Part shown: piece after piece, positions 19,804 to 29,125 of the stretch
Numbering within the stretch: the stretch's first letter is position 1
How the letters are laid out: each line of letters opens with the position of its first letter
Origin: Winslowiella iniecta
GTDB taxonomy: Bacteria > Pseudomonadota > Gammaproteobacteria > Enterobacterales > Enterobacteriaceae
DNA: 64,000 bases
Direction: 5' to 3'
Assembly (NCBI RefSeq): GCF_001267535.1
Contig: NZ_JRXE01000018.1
Location: 40,421 to 104,420, forward strand
Notes under the pieces: model-generated
What the model was told of the DNA's origin: nothing
Databases searched by the model: none
The model's input: only the letters and a program-made list of their open reading frames with translations
Position numbers and translations under genes: made by a program

Positions 19804-20835
19804 ATGTTATCTATTGCGAAAATATTATCAGGATTATTGCTGATGGCGATCAGTGCCCAGGCTTATGCTGGCGCTTGTAGCCCCGCCGGTGGAGTAAAGA
19901 GGTATGAGTTTGTTTATACGCCCAGCCTGACATCGCCGGATGATAACCGTCCCGGCCTTACTCTGCCGCCGCATGACTGGAGCGCCACCGGAGGTGAGTA
20001 CAGTATGCATTGCCTGTGTAACAGCGGTACATACTATGATGTTTATTACACGGCAAAAAGCACGCTGCCAGAGGGGTCGCCTGGGTACTATATCGTCCTC
20101 GATCAATACCTTGAAGCTGCGACTGAGATCTATGTAAAAGGTGGCTTGTTGGCCTACAAAGCGGTGCCGTTTACTAACCTGAGCAATCAATACAGTCAGG
20201 CTCCGGGTGCGGTTCCCCTGCGCTGTAACAGTGATGTCACCGGGTTTGAAACCGGCTCAAGAGGGACGATTACGCTGAGGTTTCTGAAAGCTTTTGTGGG
20301 CATACGTGATATCCCCCTTGTCGAACTGGCCAGAATCTACGCTGCGACTGACAATCAGGTTCCTGAAAATAACTCTGCGCTGGTTAGTGTCGTCACGATG
20401 AGAGGAAGAGTGACTGTGGTGCAAGGTTGTGATCTTCAGGGTAATCAGCTTAATGTTGATTTCGGCTCACTGCATGCCTCGAAGTTTAATCAACAGGGGC
20501 AGAAACCTGATGGATTTACTCCGCGTAGCTATTCGTTAACGTTTAATTGCAATAATATTGATAATGGAGCTACGCTGGAATTATATTTTGAAGCGCGTAA
20601 TGATTCCAGTTATCCGAATGCTATTGCTACCAATAACAGTAATATTGGCGTGGTGATCGAAAATGAACAGGGGGCGATTATTAAGCCGAACCAGGATCGT
20701 ATGCCGATTAATTTTGACTATCAGTCACAGGTTGCGAGCACAACCATTAAAACTTATCCCGTCAGTACCACAGGCGTAACCCCTGCTACCGGACCGTTTA
20801 ACGCGATGGCAACGCTTAAAATTGACATTCAGTAA
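19804..20835 (+). CDS. Fimbrial tip adhesin (two-domain, FimH-like)
   Basis: 343 residues starting MLSIAKILSG, signal peptide to AQAYA. The N-terminal half (about 20-185) has several cysteines and no pilin motif, consistent with a receptor-binding lectin domain. The C-terminal half, from VTVVQGCDLQGNQLNVDFG to ATLKIDIQ, is a pilin domain. Twice pilin length and last place in the fimbrial set suggest the tip subunit. The receptor is unknown. The stop is only 5 nt before the phosphopantetheinyl transferase gene, so fimbria and lipid genes appear co-transcribed. Confidence 0.85.
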   Translation: MLSIAKILSGLLLMAISAQAYAGACSPAGGVKRYEFVYTPSLTSPDDNRPGLTLPPHDWSATGGEYSMHCLCNSGTYYDVYYTAKSTLPEGSPGYYIVLDQYLEAATEIYVKGGLLAYKAVPFTNLSNQYSQAPGAVPLRCNSDVTGFETGSRGTITLRFLKAFVGIRDIPLVELARIYAATDNQVPENNSALVSVVTMRGRVTVVQGCDLQGNQLNVDFGSLHASKFNQQGQKPDGFTPRSYSLTFNCNNIDNGATLELYFEARNDSSYPNAIATNNSNIGVVIENEQGAIIKPNQDRMPINFDYQSQVASTTIKTYPVSTTGVTPATGPFNAMATLKIDIQ

Positions 20836-20840
20836 ATAAT

Positions 20841-21212
20841 ATGAATATTGGGATTGATATTGTCGAACATAGCCGGATATTACAGGCGGTATCCCGAAGT
20901 GGTGCTGGATTTATTGCGCGGGTATTAAGTGATGAAGAGCAGCAGAGATTGGGAGATGTGCACGAAAATATCCATCGTTTTTCCGGTGTATGGGCAGCCA
21001 AGGAAGCAGCGGTAAAAGCGCTGGGTAGCGGTTTCCGGGATGGTATATCTTTTTATGATATTCAGATTCAGCATAATGAAGATGGCGCACCTGCTTATCA
21101 TTTTAGTGGGGCGTTTAAGATTCGTTATTTACAATGCGGATATACACGTTCGGCACTTAGCATTTCACACTGCCAGAGCCATGCCGTTGCGGTTGCGGTA
21201 TTCACCCGTTAA
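20841..21212 (+). CDS. Holo-ACP synthase-type 4'-phosphopantetheinyl transferase
   Basis: AcpS-like protein of 123 residues. The metal/CoA motif MNIGIDIVEHSRI at the N-terminus and FSGVWAAKEAAVKALG (about 50-65) are the two AcpS signatures. It should transfer phosphopantetheine from CoA to the ACP encoded 1.4 kb downstream. Because the core acpS normally sits by era/pdxJ elsewhere, this is a dedicated second copy (inference). First gene of the lipid-synthesis section. Confidence 0.9.
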   Translation: MNIGIDIVEHSRILQAVSRSGAGFIARVLSDEEQQRLGDVHENIHRFSGVWAAKEAAVKALGSGFRDGISFYDIQIQHNEDGAPAYHFSGAFKIRYLQCGYTRSALSISHCQSHAVAVAVFTR

Positions 21213-21235
21213 TAAATGTCGACAAAGGATGTTGA

Positions 21236-21991
21236 ATGTCTGTTTACCCCGACTTATCAGATAAAAGCGTGGTTATTACTGGTGCTAATGGTGATATAGG
21301 CCTGGCAATCTGTGAAAAATATTTGAATCTCAATTGTCAGGTGTTCGCTGTGGCGCATAGTCACCAGAATATGCTGCAACAGCTTAAAAGCAGCCATCCC
21401 CGTGGCGATTATTTAATCATTAAAAGCTGTGATATTACGGATGCTGATCAGGTGCAGAAACTGGTTGCTGAATTAGAGCAGCAGATCCGTTGTGTGCATG
21501 TGCTGGTGAATAATGCCGGGTTATGCAGTGATAATCTGTTTAGCGCTATGAACTATGAACAGTTTGACCGTGTGATCAAGGTGAATCTGTACGGCACTTT
21601 TAACCTGTGTAAATCGCTGTTGGGGATGTTGCGCAGTGCCAGAGGTGCGACGGTGGTAAACGTCTCTTCTGTGGCTGGGGTGACCGCCAGTTTTGGTCAG
21701 GTTAACTACAGCGCGGCCAAAGCGGGAATAAATGGTCTGACGCGTTCTCTGGCGGCCGAATATGCAGCGAAAGGTATCCGGATTAATGCGGTAGCGCCGG
21801 GCATGATTGAGTCAAAAATGGTGAAAAAGGTGCCGCGTCAAATTGTGCAGACTGTTGTCTCTGCCACACCGTTAAAGCGCCTTGGGCGCGCAGAAGAGAT
21901 AGCCGATGCCATAGCTTTTTTAAGCTCTTCGGCTTCCGGATTTATCGTTGGTCAGACGCTGGTGGTAGATGGCGGTTTAGTGATGCGTTAA
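21236..21991 (+). CDS. 3-oxoacyl-ACP reductase (FabG-like SDR)
   Basis: Short-chain dehydrogenase/reductase of 251 residues. Seen: cofactor motif TGANGDIGLA, NNAG at about 92-95, catalytic Ser in VNVSSVAG, and YSAAKAG (Tyr-x3-Lys). The C-terminal GFIVGQTLVVDGG is typical of FabG. It would reduce beta-ketoacyl-ACP to 3-hydroxyacyl-ACP with NADPH, between the condensing and dehydrating enzymes of this operon. Confidence 0.92.
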   Translation: MSVYPDLSDKSVVITGANGDIGLAICEKYLNLNCQVFAVAHSHQNMLQQLKSSHPRGDYLIIKSCDITDADQVQKLVAELEQQIRCVHVLVNNAGLCSDNLFSAMNYEQFDRVIKVNLYGTFNLCKSLLGMLRSARGATVVNVSSVAGVTASFGQVNYSAAKAGINGLTRSLAAEYAAKGIRINAVAPGMIESKMVKKVPRQIVQTVVSATPLKRLGRAEEIADAIAFLSSSASGFIVGQTLVVDGGLVMR

Positions 21992-22007
21992 CTGATGAGG
22001 AATAAGG

Positions 22008-22589
22008 ATGTCCCGATTAGATAAGAGCCTGGTGTCGGCCAGTTTATTGCTTCAGATTGGTGCCTGGCGTGCACCCATATTTATGATTGATCGTATTGCC
22101 GATTATAAGCCTGGAGAGAATGCTTCGATTACTGTGGTTAAGCATGTGACGTTTAATGAGCCTTATATAACAGGGCATTATCCTGATAACCCGGTGATGC
22201 CAGGCGTGATGATTGCGGAAGTATTCAGTCAGGCCAGTGAATATTTAAGCCTGCTGAATGATTTTACCGATCGTTATCAAAACGAGTGGAGAAAAGCGCT
22301 GGTCAGTTTTGATGATGTGGCAAAAGCACTGACTACAGACAGTGGCGTCGCAACAATCATCGCTGAACGTAAGCGTATTATTGGTTATCTGGTTGCACAA
22401 AATATTAAGTTTAAACATGTGGTTTTTCCTGGGGATAGTTTATATGTCACCAGTCAGCTCACAGCCGTAGATGAAAAGGGGTTCTGTCATTATAACGTTG
22501 AGGCGCGCGTTGGGCGCCATATTGCCAGCTGCGGAAGGATTATTAATTACCGTAGCGAAAATAAACAGAGTGAGCGTTCGGGGCGTTAA
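22008..22589 (+). CDS. 3-hydroxyacyl-ACP dehydratase (FabZ-like hotdog protein)
   Basis: 193 residues, longer than core FabZ (about 151). The active-site motif ITGHYPDNPVMPGVMIAEVFSQASEYL has the catalytic His and, 14 residues on, the Glu of the FabZ/FabA fold. RFK-type segments such as KRIIGYLVAQNIKFKHVVFPGD follow. It would dehydrate 3-hydroxyacyl-ACP. A ribosome site (AAGGA) precedes the ATG, 16 nt after the FabG-like stop. Confidence 0.88.
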   Translation: MSRLDKSLVSASLLLQIGAWRAPIFMIDRIADYKPGENASITVVKHVTFNEPYITGHYPDNPVMPGVMIAEVFSQASEYLSLLNDFTDRYQNEWRKALVSFDDVAKALTTDSGVATIIAERKRIIGYLVAQNIKFKHVVFPGDSLYVTSQLTAVDEKGFCHYNVEARVGRHIASCGRIINYRSENKQSERSGR

Positions 22590-22618
22590 CATCAATAATG
22601 GATTAAGTAAGAGGTGAT

Positions 22619-22951
22619 ATGGAATATCAAAGCGAAATAGCAAAACGAAAAGTTGTGCTGGAGAAAATCAAGCTGGGGTTAATTGAGCGTCTTAACCTTT
22701 ATCAGCGCGTGGAACAAATTGATGATGATACACCACTGTTTGGTCATGGATTAAAACTGGATTCCGTTGATGCAACCGAGCTGATGGTTTTATTAGATGA
22801 GATGTTTGGAATTCGCGTTTCCGTTGGTGATGATCCTTCTTATATGCGCAGTGTCAATAGCCTGGCGTCATTTGTGTTACAGCACCAGCATGTAGCAGCC
22901 AGCCCGGCTGTTGCTCCATCACTGAATACTGCAAAGATTAATCAGGGATAA
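22619..22951 (+). CDS. Acyl carrier protein
   Basis: 110 residues with the phosphopantetheine site in GHGLKLDSVDATELMVLLDEMFGI (Ser of DSV). The four-helix ACP core is flanked by an N-terminal helical extension and an Ala/Pro tail. It would carry the growing acyl chain between the enzymes of this operon and is the presumed substrate of the AcpS-like protein. It differs clearly from housekeeping AcpP, which has the short acidic DSLDTVEL form. Confidence 0.92.
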   Translation: MEYQSEIAKRKVVLEKIKLGLIERLNLYQRVEQIDDDTPLFGHGLKLDSVDATELMVLLDEMFGIRVSVGDDPSYMRSVNSLASFVLQHQHVAASPAVAPSLNTAKINQG

Positions 22952-22957
22952 CTCGCT

Positions 22958-24163
22958 ATGAATAAACTTACTGCACTGCACCATGCTAACGGTGCCGTAA
23001 TGGGGCTGCGTAATCAGCGCACCATTCCTTTCCACTATGGTCAGCCGGACGCTGAGTATCAGGCTGTTCGTCAGAATATATTACTGACTGATTATTCACA
23101 TTTTGGTATTGCGCAGGTCGCCGGGGAAGATTGCTGGGAATTACTGAATTTATTGGTCTCGGCGGATGTTTCATCCATTCGTGATGAACAGGCGATTTAT
23201 AGTCTGATCCTTGATGAGCAAGGTTATATCGTCACTGACCTCTACATTCTTTGCGATGAAGACCGATTTATACTGTTATCCGAATGGTGCAGCGGTGAAG
23301 CCCTGTGCGAGATGATTAACCATATCTGGCAACAGCATCGCGAAAATTTACCTGAAATTGAACAGGTGCTGCCGCTGGATACTACGCTGGGCATGTTGCA
23401 CTTTGAAGGGCCCTACAGCTGGGAGCTACTGGGCGAGCTCTACGGTATCGATGTTATCGGGCTGCCTTTCCTTGAGCACATGCATACCGATGATATGTTG
23501 CTGCTGCGGGCGGGTAAACATGGTGAGTTCTCTTACAAATTAATCGGTACATTTGACCAACTGGCTGATGCCTGGCAGCGGGCCATCGTCGCCGGAGAAA
23601 AATATCAGTTACGCACCGGTGGAGTGGATTATCAACGACAGGTGCGGCTGGAAAATCCCTGCTGGCAACCGGAGGTATTGGCTCCTTTCAGCCGTTGCCC
23701 GGTCGAGCTGCAGATGCAGTGGATGTTGCGCTACAACAAAGGGGATTTTGTGGGTCGTGACGCGGTGTTGCAACGACTCGAGCAAGGGCCCGCTCAGCGC
23801 GCCATCGGCATCATAATCAAAGGGGAACCGTTAGCAGAGCAGCAGCCCAATCAGACTATTTTCTTCGATAATAAACCGGCAGGAAGCTTAATTACCGCTG
23901 CTTACTGTCCTGAATTAGAGGCGTCTGTTGGCAGGGTGATGCTAAACAGCGATGTCGCCTATGCCAACATTAACCACTTTATCCTTCAGGGTGAGTTTAC
24001 GGCGAGGGATGTCACCACCAGCGCCATACCTTTTATTCGCAACTTCAGTTTTATGGTTAACCCCGCTGAACATAGTTTTATCGATCCGGCGCGGCCAAAA
24101 AATATTCTCGAACAATCTCAATGGAAGCAACAGCAGGAAACCTGCGTAGTGCAGGCTGATTGA
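22958..24163 (+). CDS. GcvT-like (aminomethyltransferase-family) protein in lipid operon
   Basis: 401 residues with the glycine-cleavage T-protein fold: LTDYSHFGIAQVAGEDCWELLNLLVSADV at the N-terminus, then ILDEQGYIVTDLYIL with the conserved folate-site Asp. C-terminal motifs are FVGRDAVLQ and SLITAAYCPELEASVGRVML. Housekeeping GcvT sits with gcvH and gcvP, absent here, so another role is likely, perhaps a tetrahydrofolate-dependent one-carbon or amino-group chemistry on the ACP-bound chain (inference). It lies 6 nt after the ACP gene. Confidence 0.8.
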   Translation: MNKLTALHHANGAVMGLRNQRTIPFHYGQPDAEYQAVRQNILLTDYSHFGIAQVAGEDCWELLNLLVSADVSSIRDEQAIYSLILDEQGYIVTDLYILCDEDRFILLSEWCSGEALCEMINHIWQQHRENLPEIEQVLPLDTTLGMLHFEGPYSWELLGELYGIDVIGLPFLEHMHTDDMLLLRAGKHGEFSYKLIGTFDQLADAWQRAIVAGEKYQLRTGGVDYQRQVRLENPCWQPEVLAPFSRCPVELQMQWMLRYNKGDFVGRDAVLQRLEQGPAQRAIGIIIKGEPLAEQQPNQTIFFDNKPAGSLITAAYCPELEASVGRVMLNSDVAYANINHFILQGEFTARDVTTSAIPFIRNFSFMVNPAEHSFIDPARPKNILEQSQWKQQQETCVVQAD

Positions 24164-24241
24164 TCACCTTTTTTTAGCCATTATTATTTCTTGCTGCCCA
24201 CCGGATTGGGCAGCTTTTATTCTTGCCAGGGAGTAGCCGTT

Positions 24242-26803
24242 ATGACCCGGATACGTAAACGTGTGGTAATAACCGGTATGGGGCAATTATCGTCACTCGC
24301 GACCAATATCACAGACTTCAAAACTGCATTATTTGCGTTACGCTGCGGCATTAAACCCAGTGAGCGCTTCCGGCACCATTTTGCAGAAGCGAATGCTTCT
24401 GAGGTGCTGGCAGAGATTGAATACCCGGGAGTGGACGCCGGGCTTATCGCGCAACTCGATAAAGTCGCGCTTTGGGCGTTAAAAGTGGGCGATGAGGCGC
24501 TGTCGCTGGCAGCGATAAATGATGCCGGATTACGTGAAAAAATGGGGCTAACGATTGGGGTATCCTCGGCCGGAACTGAAGCCTGGTTACCCCTTTTTGA
24601 ACAACAGTTTGCTCGCTTTTCCCTGAAAAAAGCGCAAACCTGCGGCAGTTTTTTCTCGGTCAGTGCGATTATCTCCAGCCTGTTGGGACTGAAAGGCGGG
24701 TTTGAAATCGTCGCCACCGCCTGCACCGCCAGCACCAATGCAATGGGCATTGCTTACGATCAGATTCAGAATGGCAAAAATCCGGCGATGCTGGTGATTG
24801 GCACTGAACCGCTCTATCTGCCGACCTTTGCCGGCTTCTATGCGCTGAAAGCGATGAAACGCTCACCTTCCAGCCCGTTTTCCGGCGAACCGGGTATGTC
24901 AATTGGCGAAGGGGCGGGATCGCTGGTGCTGGAAGAGTACCAGCACGCGGTCGCGCGCGGTGCGACTATCTATGGCGAAATGCTCGCATATGCCACATCG
25001 GGTGATGCGCATCATGAAACCGCACCGGATCCACGCGCCGAAGGTGCGGTACAGGTGATGGTTAACGCGCTGGCGAACGCCAGGCTGCAACCCGAGAAAA
25101 TTGGCTACATCAATGCGCATGGTACCGGTACGGAAGCCAATGACCGTTGTGAAACGCTGGCGATGAAAAAGGTATTTAGTCATATTCATTCGATTGCGAT
25201 TAGTTCGACCAAAGCTTATATCGGTCATAATATTGGTGCAGCAGGTATTCTGGAGTTTATTGCCTGCTTATTGACCTTGCCTGAAAAACAGATCCCTCCA
25301 ACCTTAAACTTCGATACACCACGGCCAAATTGCGATTTAAATTATGTGCCGAACCATTTTATTCACGCCGATGTGCAGTTTTTTATGAAAAATAATTACG
25401 CCTTTGGTGGTAATAACTGCTGCATTATTGCCAGCCCACAGCTGGCGCAAATTCCGGCAAGCCGTTATCAACCCAAACGGGTGGCGATTGTCGGCATGGG
25501 GGCGGTGTCATCGTTGGGGCATGAATTATCGGTTATTTTGCAGAATATCCGCGCCGGAAAATGCGGTGGCAGTCGGGTGCCGCTGATGCAGAATGCGCAA
25601 ATATGTGAAGGGTTTACTGCGCTGGTCAATAATATTGTTAACGCGCATCCTGAATTAGCGCAGTTAACTACCGGGCCTTTTTCGCTGGATGATATCGGCA
25701 GCATGTCCGATAAGTCGGTGTGGCTGCACCAGGTTAGTGACTTAAATCCGCGCGACTATCTGCGCCGCTTCGACGACCGTAAAGCCAGTAATGTCAGCAC
25801 TTATGCCTTACTGGCGCTGACTCAGGCGATGAAAAGCGCCGGGCGTAAAATAAAGCGTGATGGCGAAAAGCTGGGAATGGTTCTCGGCATGTCGAAAGGG
25901 CCACAAACCACGGTTGAGCGCTACCTGAACAGCCTGTTTCCCGATCCGGGCAAAGCCAGAACCTCAGAATTTCCCGGTTCCCTGATGAATGCAGTTTCAA
26001 CCTTTTGCTCAATTGCCGAGGGAATTAAAGGCTATAACACCACGCTGGCGACCGGCACCAATGCGGCGTTCGGGGCGTTAGGTTACGGCTATGAGCTGGT
26101 GCGACAGGCTTTACAACCGCAGGTGATTGTCGGCGGCGCGGATGAGAATCTGAATAAGTTTGTGGTTTACATGCAGGCGATGAATCAGCAGTGGCGGCTG
26201 ACTGACGATCCGGCAGATTGCCAGATATACGCTCAGCAGGGCAGCGGTTATCTGATGGGCGAAGGGGCAGCCATGCTGTTTCTTGAGGATTATGATACTG
26301 CCCGCGCTCGTGGCATTCCGCTGCTGGCAGAGCTGTTGGGCTACGGCAAAGCTAACGACTGCTGCTACTTTGATCGCAGTCGACTGGACGAGCGCACCCA
26401 GGGGCTGGTCAGCGCCATCCGGCAGGCGCTGGATGAAGCCGCTATCACTACTGCACAGGTTGAGCTGATTTGTGGCACCAGCGATGGCACCGACGATGAT
26501 ACACAGATTGAGCTGGAAGCCATTCGCCGGGTGTTTACCGCGCGTAGTCGCGACATTCCCCTGGTGAACTATACCGCTTATTTTGGCGTGGTAGAGTCCT
26601 GTTACGGCATTCTGAATATGCTGGTGGTGCTGGATATGATGCAGCGCGGCGAGATTTTGCCGATTCCCTGGACCCGGCAATTCTGCGCAGATGATATCGA
26701 TTTTGTCACGGAGGTTCGCCAGCAGCCGGTGAGTATCGCCCTGGTGATTGGCGCCAGTGAAGGCGGTAATTATTACGCTTTCGTGCTGGGTAAACCGGTA
26801 TGA
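24242..26803 (+). CDS. Fused ketosynthase/chain-length-factor-like protein
   Basis: 853 residues comprising two thiolase-fold condensing domains. Domain 1 (about 6-400) is catalytically complete: Cys161 in TACTAST, His293 in NAHGTGT and His329 in YIGHNIGAAG. Domain 2 (about 412-853) has Thr606 where the Cys should be (LATGTNA), Cys744 for the first His (ICGTSDG) and Val783 for the second (YFGVVES). This matches the pairing of active KS-alpha with inactive KS-beta in type II synthases, here on one chain. ATG at 24242 is preceded by GGGAG; an ATG at 24191 lies upstream in frame. Its stop overlaps the next start (ATGA). Confidence 0.9.
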   Translation: MTRIRKRVVITGMGQLSSLATNITDFKTALFALRCGIKPSERFRHHFAEANASEVLAEIEYPGVDAGLIAQLDKVALWALKVGDEALSLAAINDAGLREKMGLTIGVSSAGTEAWLPLFEQQFARFSLKKAQTCGSFFSVSAIISSLLGLKGGFEIVATACTASTNAMGIAYDQIQNGKNPAMLVIGTEPLYLPTFAGFYALKAMKRSPSSPFSGEPGMSIGEGAGSLVLEEYQHAVARGATIYGEMLAYATSGDAHHETAPDPRAEGAVQVMVNALANARLQPEKIGYINAHGTGTEANDRCETLAMKKVFSHIHSIAISSTKAYIGHNIGAAGILEFIACLLTLPEKQIPPTLNFDTPRPNCDLNYVPNHFIHADVQFFMKNNYAFGGNNCCIIASPQLAQIPASRYQPKRVAIVGMGAVSSLGHELSVILQNIRAGKCGGSRVPLMQNAQICEGFTALVNNIVNAHPELAQLTTGPFSLDDIGSMSDKSVWLHQVSDLNPRDYLRRFDDRKASNVSTYALLALTQAMKSAGRKIKRDGEKLGMVLGMSKGPQTTVERYLNSLFPDPGKARTSEFPGSLMNAVSTFCSIAEGIKGYNTTLATGTNAAFGALGYGYELVRQALQPQVIVGGADENLNKFVVYMQAMNQQWRLTDDPADCQIYAQQGSGYLMGEGAAMLFLEDYDTARARGIPLLAELLGYGKANDCCYFDRSRLDERTQGLVSAIRQALDEAAITTAQVELICGTSDGTDDDTQIELEAIRRVFTARSRDIPLVNYTAYFGVVESCYGILNMLVVLDMMQRGEILPIPWTRQFCADDIDFVTEVRQQPVSIALVIGASEGGNYYAFVLGKPV

Positions 26804-28074
26804 CGGCGCAGGTTACCGATCGGGTCGCTATCAGCGGTCAGGGCTTTTACAACCATTATGCCGAAAATCCCCAGGCGCTAATCGCTCAGCTTGAGCAGGG
26901 GAAAGTGATCGCCAGTGAGCCTTTTTTCGCTCGGGACAGTGATGCGGAGACACTGAGTCTGCCGGTTAACCCGCGCTATGTGCCATTGCCGCACAGCAGT
27001 AAGTCGCCACACACGCCGAACGGTGAGAAGGTATTGTTGTTGCTGGAAAAGGTGGTCGGGCAGGCGTTAAACGACGCTGGCATGGCAGAGATATTATTGC
27101 AGGGCGAGCGCTCGCGTTGTTACATCGCCGGTAATGCCATGCGCGCCAATATTGCCGATTTTATCCATTATAAGCAGCATAACGATCCGCAGGATCTGCA
27201 GTTTTTCCGGCAGATCAAAGCGTTGCACAGTGACAGCTTTCGCCAGGACCGCCTGATAAACCGGCTTGCTGCCCGCTACGCATTACGCTGGCCGCCCGTG
27301 CAGATTTACACCGCCAGCAGTTCAGGACTGTCGGCGTTGCACCTCGCGCAGCAAAATATCGCGGCGGGCATCATTGATATTGCGCTGGTGGTCGGCTGGA
27401 TGGACCAAACCTTACAAGACCTGATGCTGCTCAGCGCTAAAAATATGCTGAGTGACGGCGATAATCAGCCGTTTTCCGCACAAAGTCAGGGCGTATTGCC
27501 CGTCAGCGGTGTGGTGGCATTCGTGCTGGAGAGTGAGCAGCATGCGCGTCAGCGCGATCGGCATCCGTGGGTTGGCATCAGCGCATCGGCCAGTGGCCAG
27601 CGCCGCGGCGGCCATGCTTTTGCTGCCGATTTTCGCGTGATGGCCAGTACGTTCAACCGGGCGCTGCAACAGGCCCGGCTGACGACCACGCAGATTGCGG
27701 CAGTGCTGCCGCACGGTAACGGCATCTGCTCCAGCGACAATGCTGAGGCGATGGCGATTGCCAATATCTGGGGGCCGGAGGCGGTGCCGGTGGTCAGTTA
27801 TAAATCGCAAATGGGCTATCTGTCGAGCTGTAGTGGACTGGCCGATGTGATTATTGCCACTGACGCATTGCGGCAGAGGCGGTTACTGGCTTTCACTGCT
27901 CATCTGCCGCTGGATAACCGTTCGAAGCTGTCGCTGCACAGTAATGCGACACCACTCAGTCTGAAGCAGCGGCATATCGTAAAATCGTCGTTCGGCCTCG
28001 GCGGAGCGGCACTGGCCTGCGTCATCTCTGCGTTCAGCGCGGAAGAATCTGGCGGTTTTCATGGTGTCCGCTGA
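26800..28074 (+). CDS. Degenerate beta-ketoacyl synthase homologue
   Basis: 424 residues with the condensing-enzyme fold but an altered active site: Ser173 replaces the catalytic Cys (YTASSSG), the first His is kept in LPHGNG (His305), and Tyr340 replaces the second (SQMGYLSS). It probably cannot elongate by the usual route; it could be a decarboxylase-like, priming or structural partner of the fused synthase. It overlaps the preceding gene by 4 nt and the next by 14 nt. Confidence 0.82.
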   Translation: MTAQVTDRVAISGQGFYNHYAENPQALIAQLEQGKVIASEPFFARDSDAETLSLPVNPRYVPLPHSSKSPHTPNGEKVLLLLEKVVGQALNDAGMAEILLQGERSRCYIAGNAMRANIADFIHYKQHNDPQDLQFFRQIKALHSDSFRQDRLINRLAARYALRWPPVQIYTASSSGLSALHLAQQNIAAGIIDIALVVGWMDQTLQDLMLLSAKNMLSDGDNQPFSAQSQGVLPVSGVVAFVLESEQHARQRDRHPWVGISASASGQRRGGHAFAADFRVMASTFNRALQQARLTTTQIAAVLPHGNGICSSDNAEAMAIANIWGPEAVPVVSYKSQMGYLSSCSGLADVIIATDALRQRRLLAFTAHLPLDNRSKLSLHSNATPLSLKQRHIVKSSFGLGGAALACVISAFSAEESGGFHGVR

Positions 28075-29125
28075 GGCGGTTCCGCCAGCGGCGGTATATG
28101 TCGTGGGTTTAAGCGTACTTCAGCCTGCCGCCGCGCCAGTTGCTTATCAGCCTGACGGATTGAATGCCTGGGAAAGCCAGCTCTGGTATCAGGCTCGTCG
28201 GCGCAGCGGTGTTTCGCAGTGGCTATTCAATCGCTTTGGTACCTCAACCGATAATGCTATTCCGGTCAGTGCCCGTCTGCGCGATGCGGACTGTCGCGCT
28301 TCTCTGCGCGCGATTGAGCAGGCTTGCTGCCAGGCGTTTGCCAGCCTGGATCGCCAGCAGAGGCAGCGCATTCGTTGCGAAAGAACGGCGCTGATCTATT
28401 TTGACTGCTGGGGAGAAAGCGCGCTGTTTGAAACGGATGTCAGCTGGCGTGATGCGCTCAGTCTTGATGTACTACCCGCCAGTATCGTGCGTGATTACAA
28501 CATTAAAGAGTTCTCCTGCAAGGTGCGCGGTGAACATCAGGGTTTCCTGCTGGCGCTGCGGGTGGCGATCGATCAGCTGAACAGTGGCAGTATCGATACC
28601 GTGTTGCTGTGCGGCCACTATCGTAGCTTACCGCTAATGGTGTTTTCTCAGCATAGCGCGGCCAGCGTCAGGGCGGCGAAAGGCACCACTCACATCAGCG
28701 TCGAACGTAGCGCGGCGCTGATTCTGCGCAAGGCGGCAGGCGAAGGCGCGGCTCTGCATCTCAGTGATTACTTTTTGTTGTCGGGTCAGCCGAAGCTGGC
28801 AGCACAGCAACTGGCGCAGCGCTGGCAGCGACACTGGACGCCCGGATGCTGCGCGTTGCTGGGAGCAACCCACACCAGTGCTGCAATGCTGACGCTGGAG
28901 CAGGCAGCGTTGAAAATCATGCCGCTACCCTGGCACGCCCTTACTACGACCTATGGCGATAGCGGCTGTATTAATCCGCTACTGGCATTGTTGCACCTGC
29001 CTTCGGTGCGCATCGCGGCAAACAATCAGCATCCGCAACTGCTGGTTAATGCCCTCGATGGTGCCGGAGCAGGCTGGCTGATGAGCATATGGCCCGATGC
29101 GCGGGAGAAATCATCATGGCGATAA
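28061..29125 (+). CDS. Strongly degenerate ketosynthase-like protein
   Basis: 354 residues, shorter than a full ketosynthase (about 410). The fold is recognisable from the helix after the nucleophile and the strand LNSGSIDTVLLCG, but the nucleophile region reads KVRGEHQGF with no Cys in place. The GH of the second His motif is GD (TTTYGDSGCINP). Likely a non-catalytic partner or scaffold. Start ATG at 28061; the end overlaps the ATPase gene by 10 nt. Confidence 0.65.
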   Translation: MVSAEAVPPAAVYVVGLSVLQPAAAPVAYQPDGLNAWESQLWYQARRRSGVSQWLFNRFGTSTDNAIPVSARLRDADCRASLRAIEQACCQAFASLDRQQRQRIRCERTALIYFDCWGESALFETDVSWRDALSLDVLPASIVRDYNIKEFSCKVRGEHQGFLLALRVAIDQLNSGSIDTVLLCGHYRSLPLMVFSQHSAASVRAAKGTTHISVERSAALILRKAAGEGAALHLSDYFLLSGQPKLAAQQLAQRWQRHWTPGCCALLGATHTSAAMLTLEQAALKIMPLPWHALTTTYGDSGCINPLLALLHLPSVRIAANNQHPQLLVNALDGAGAGWLMSIWPDAREKSSWR

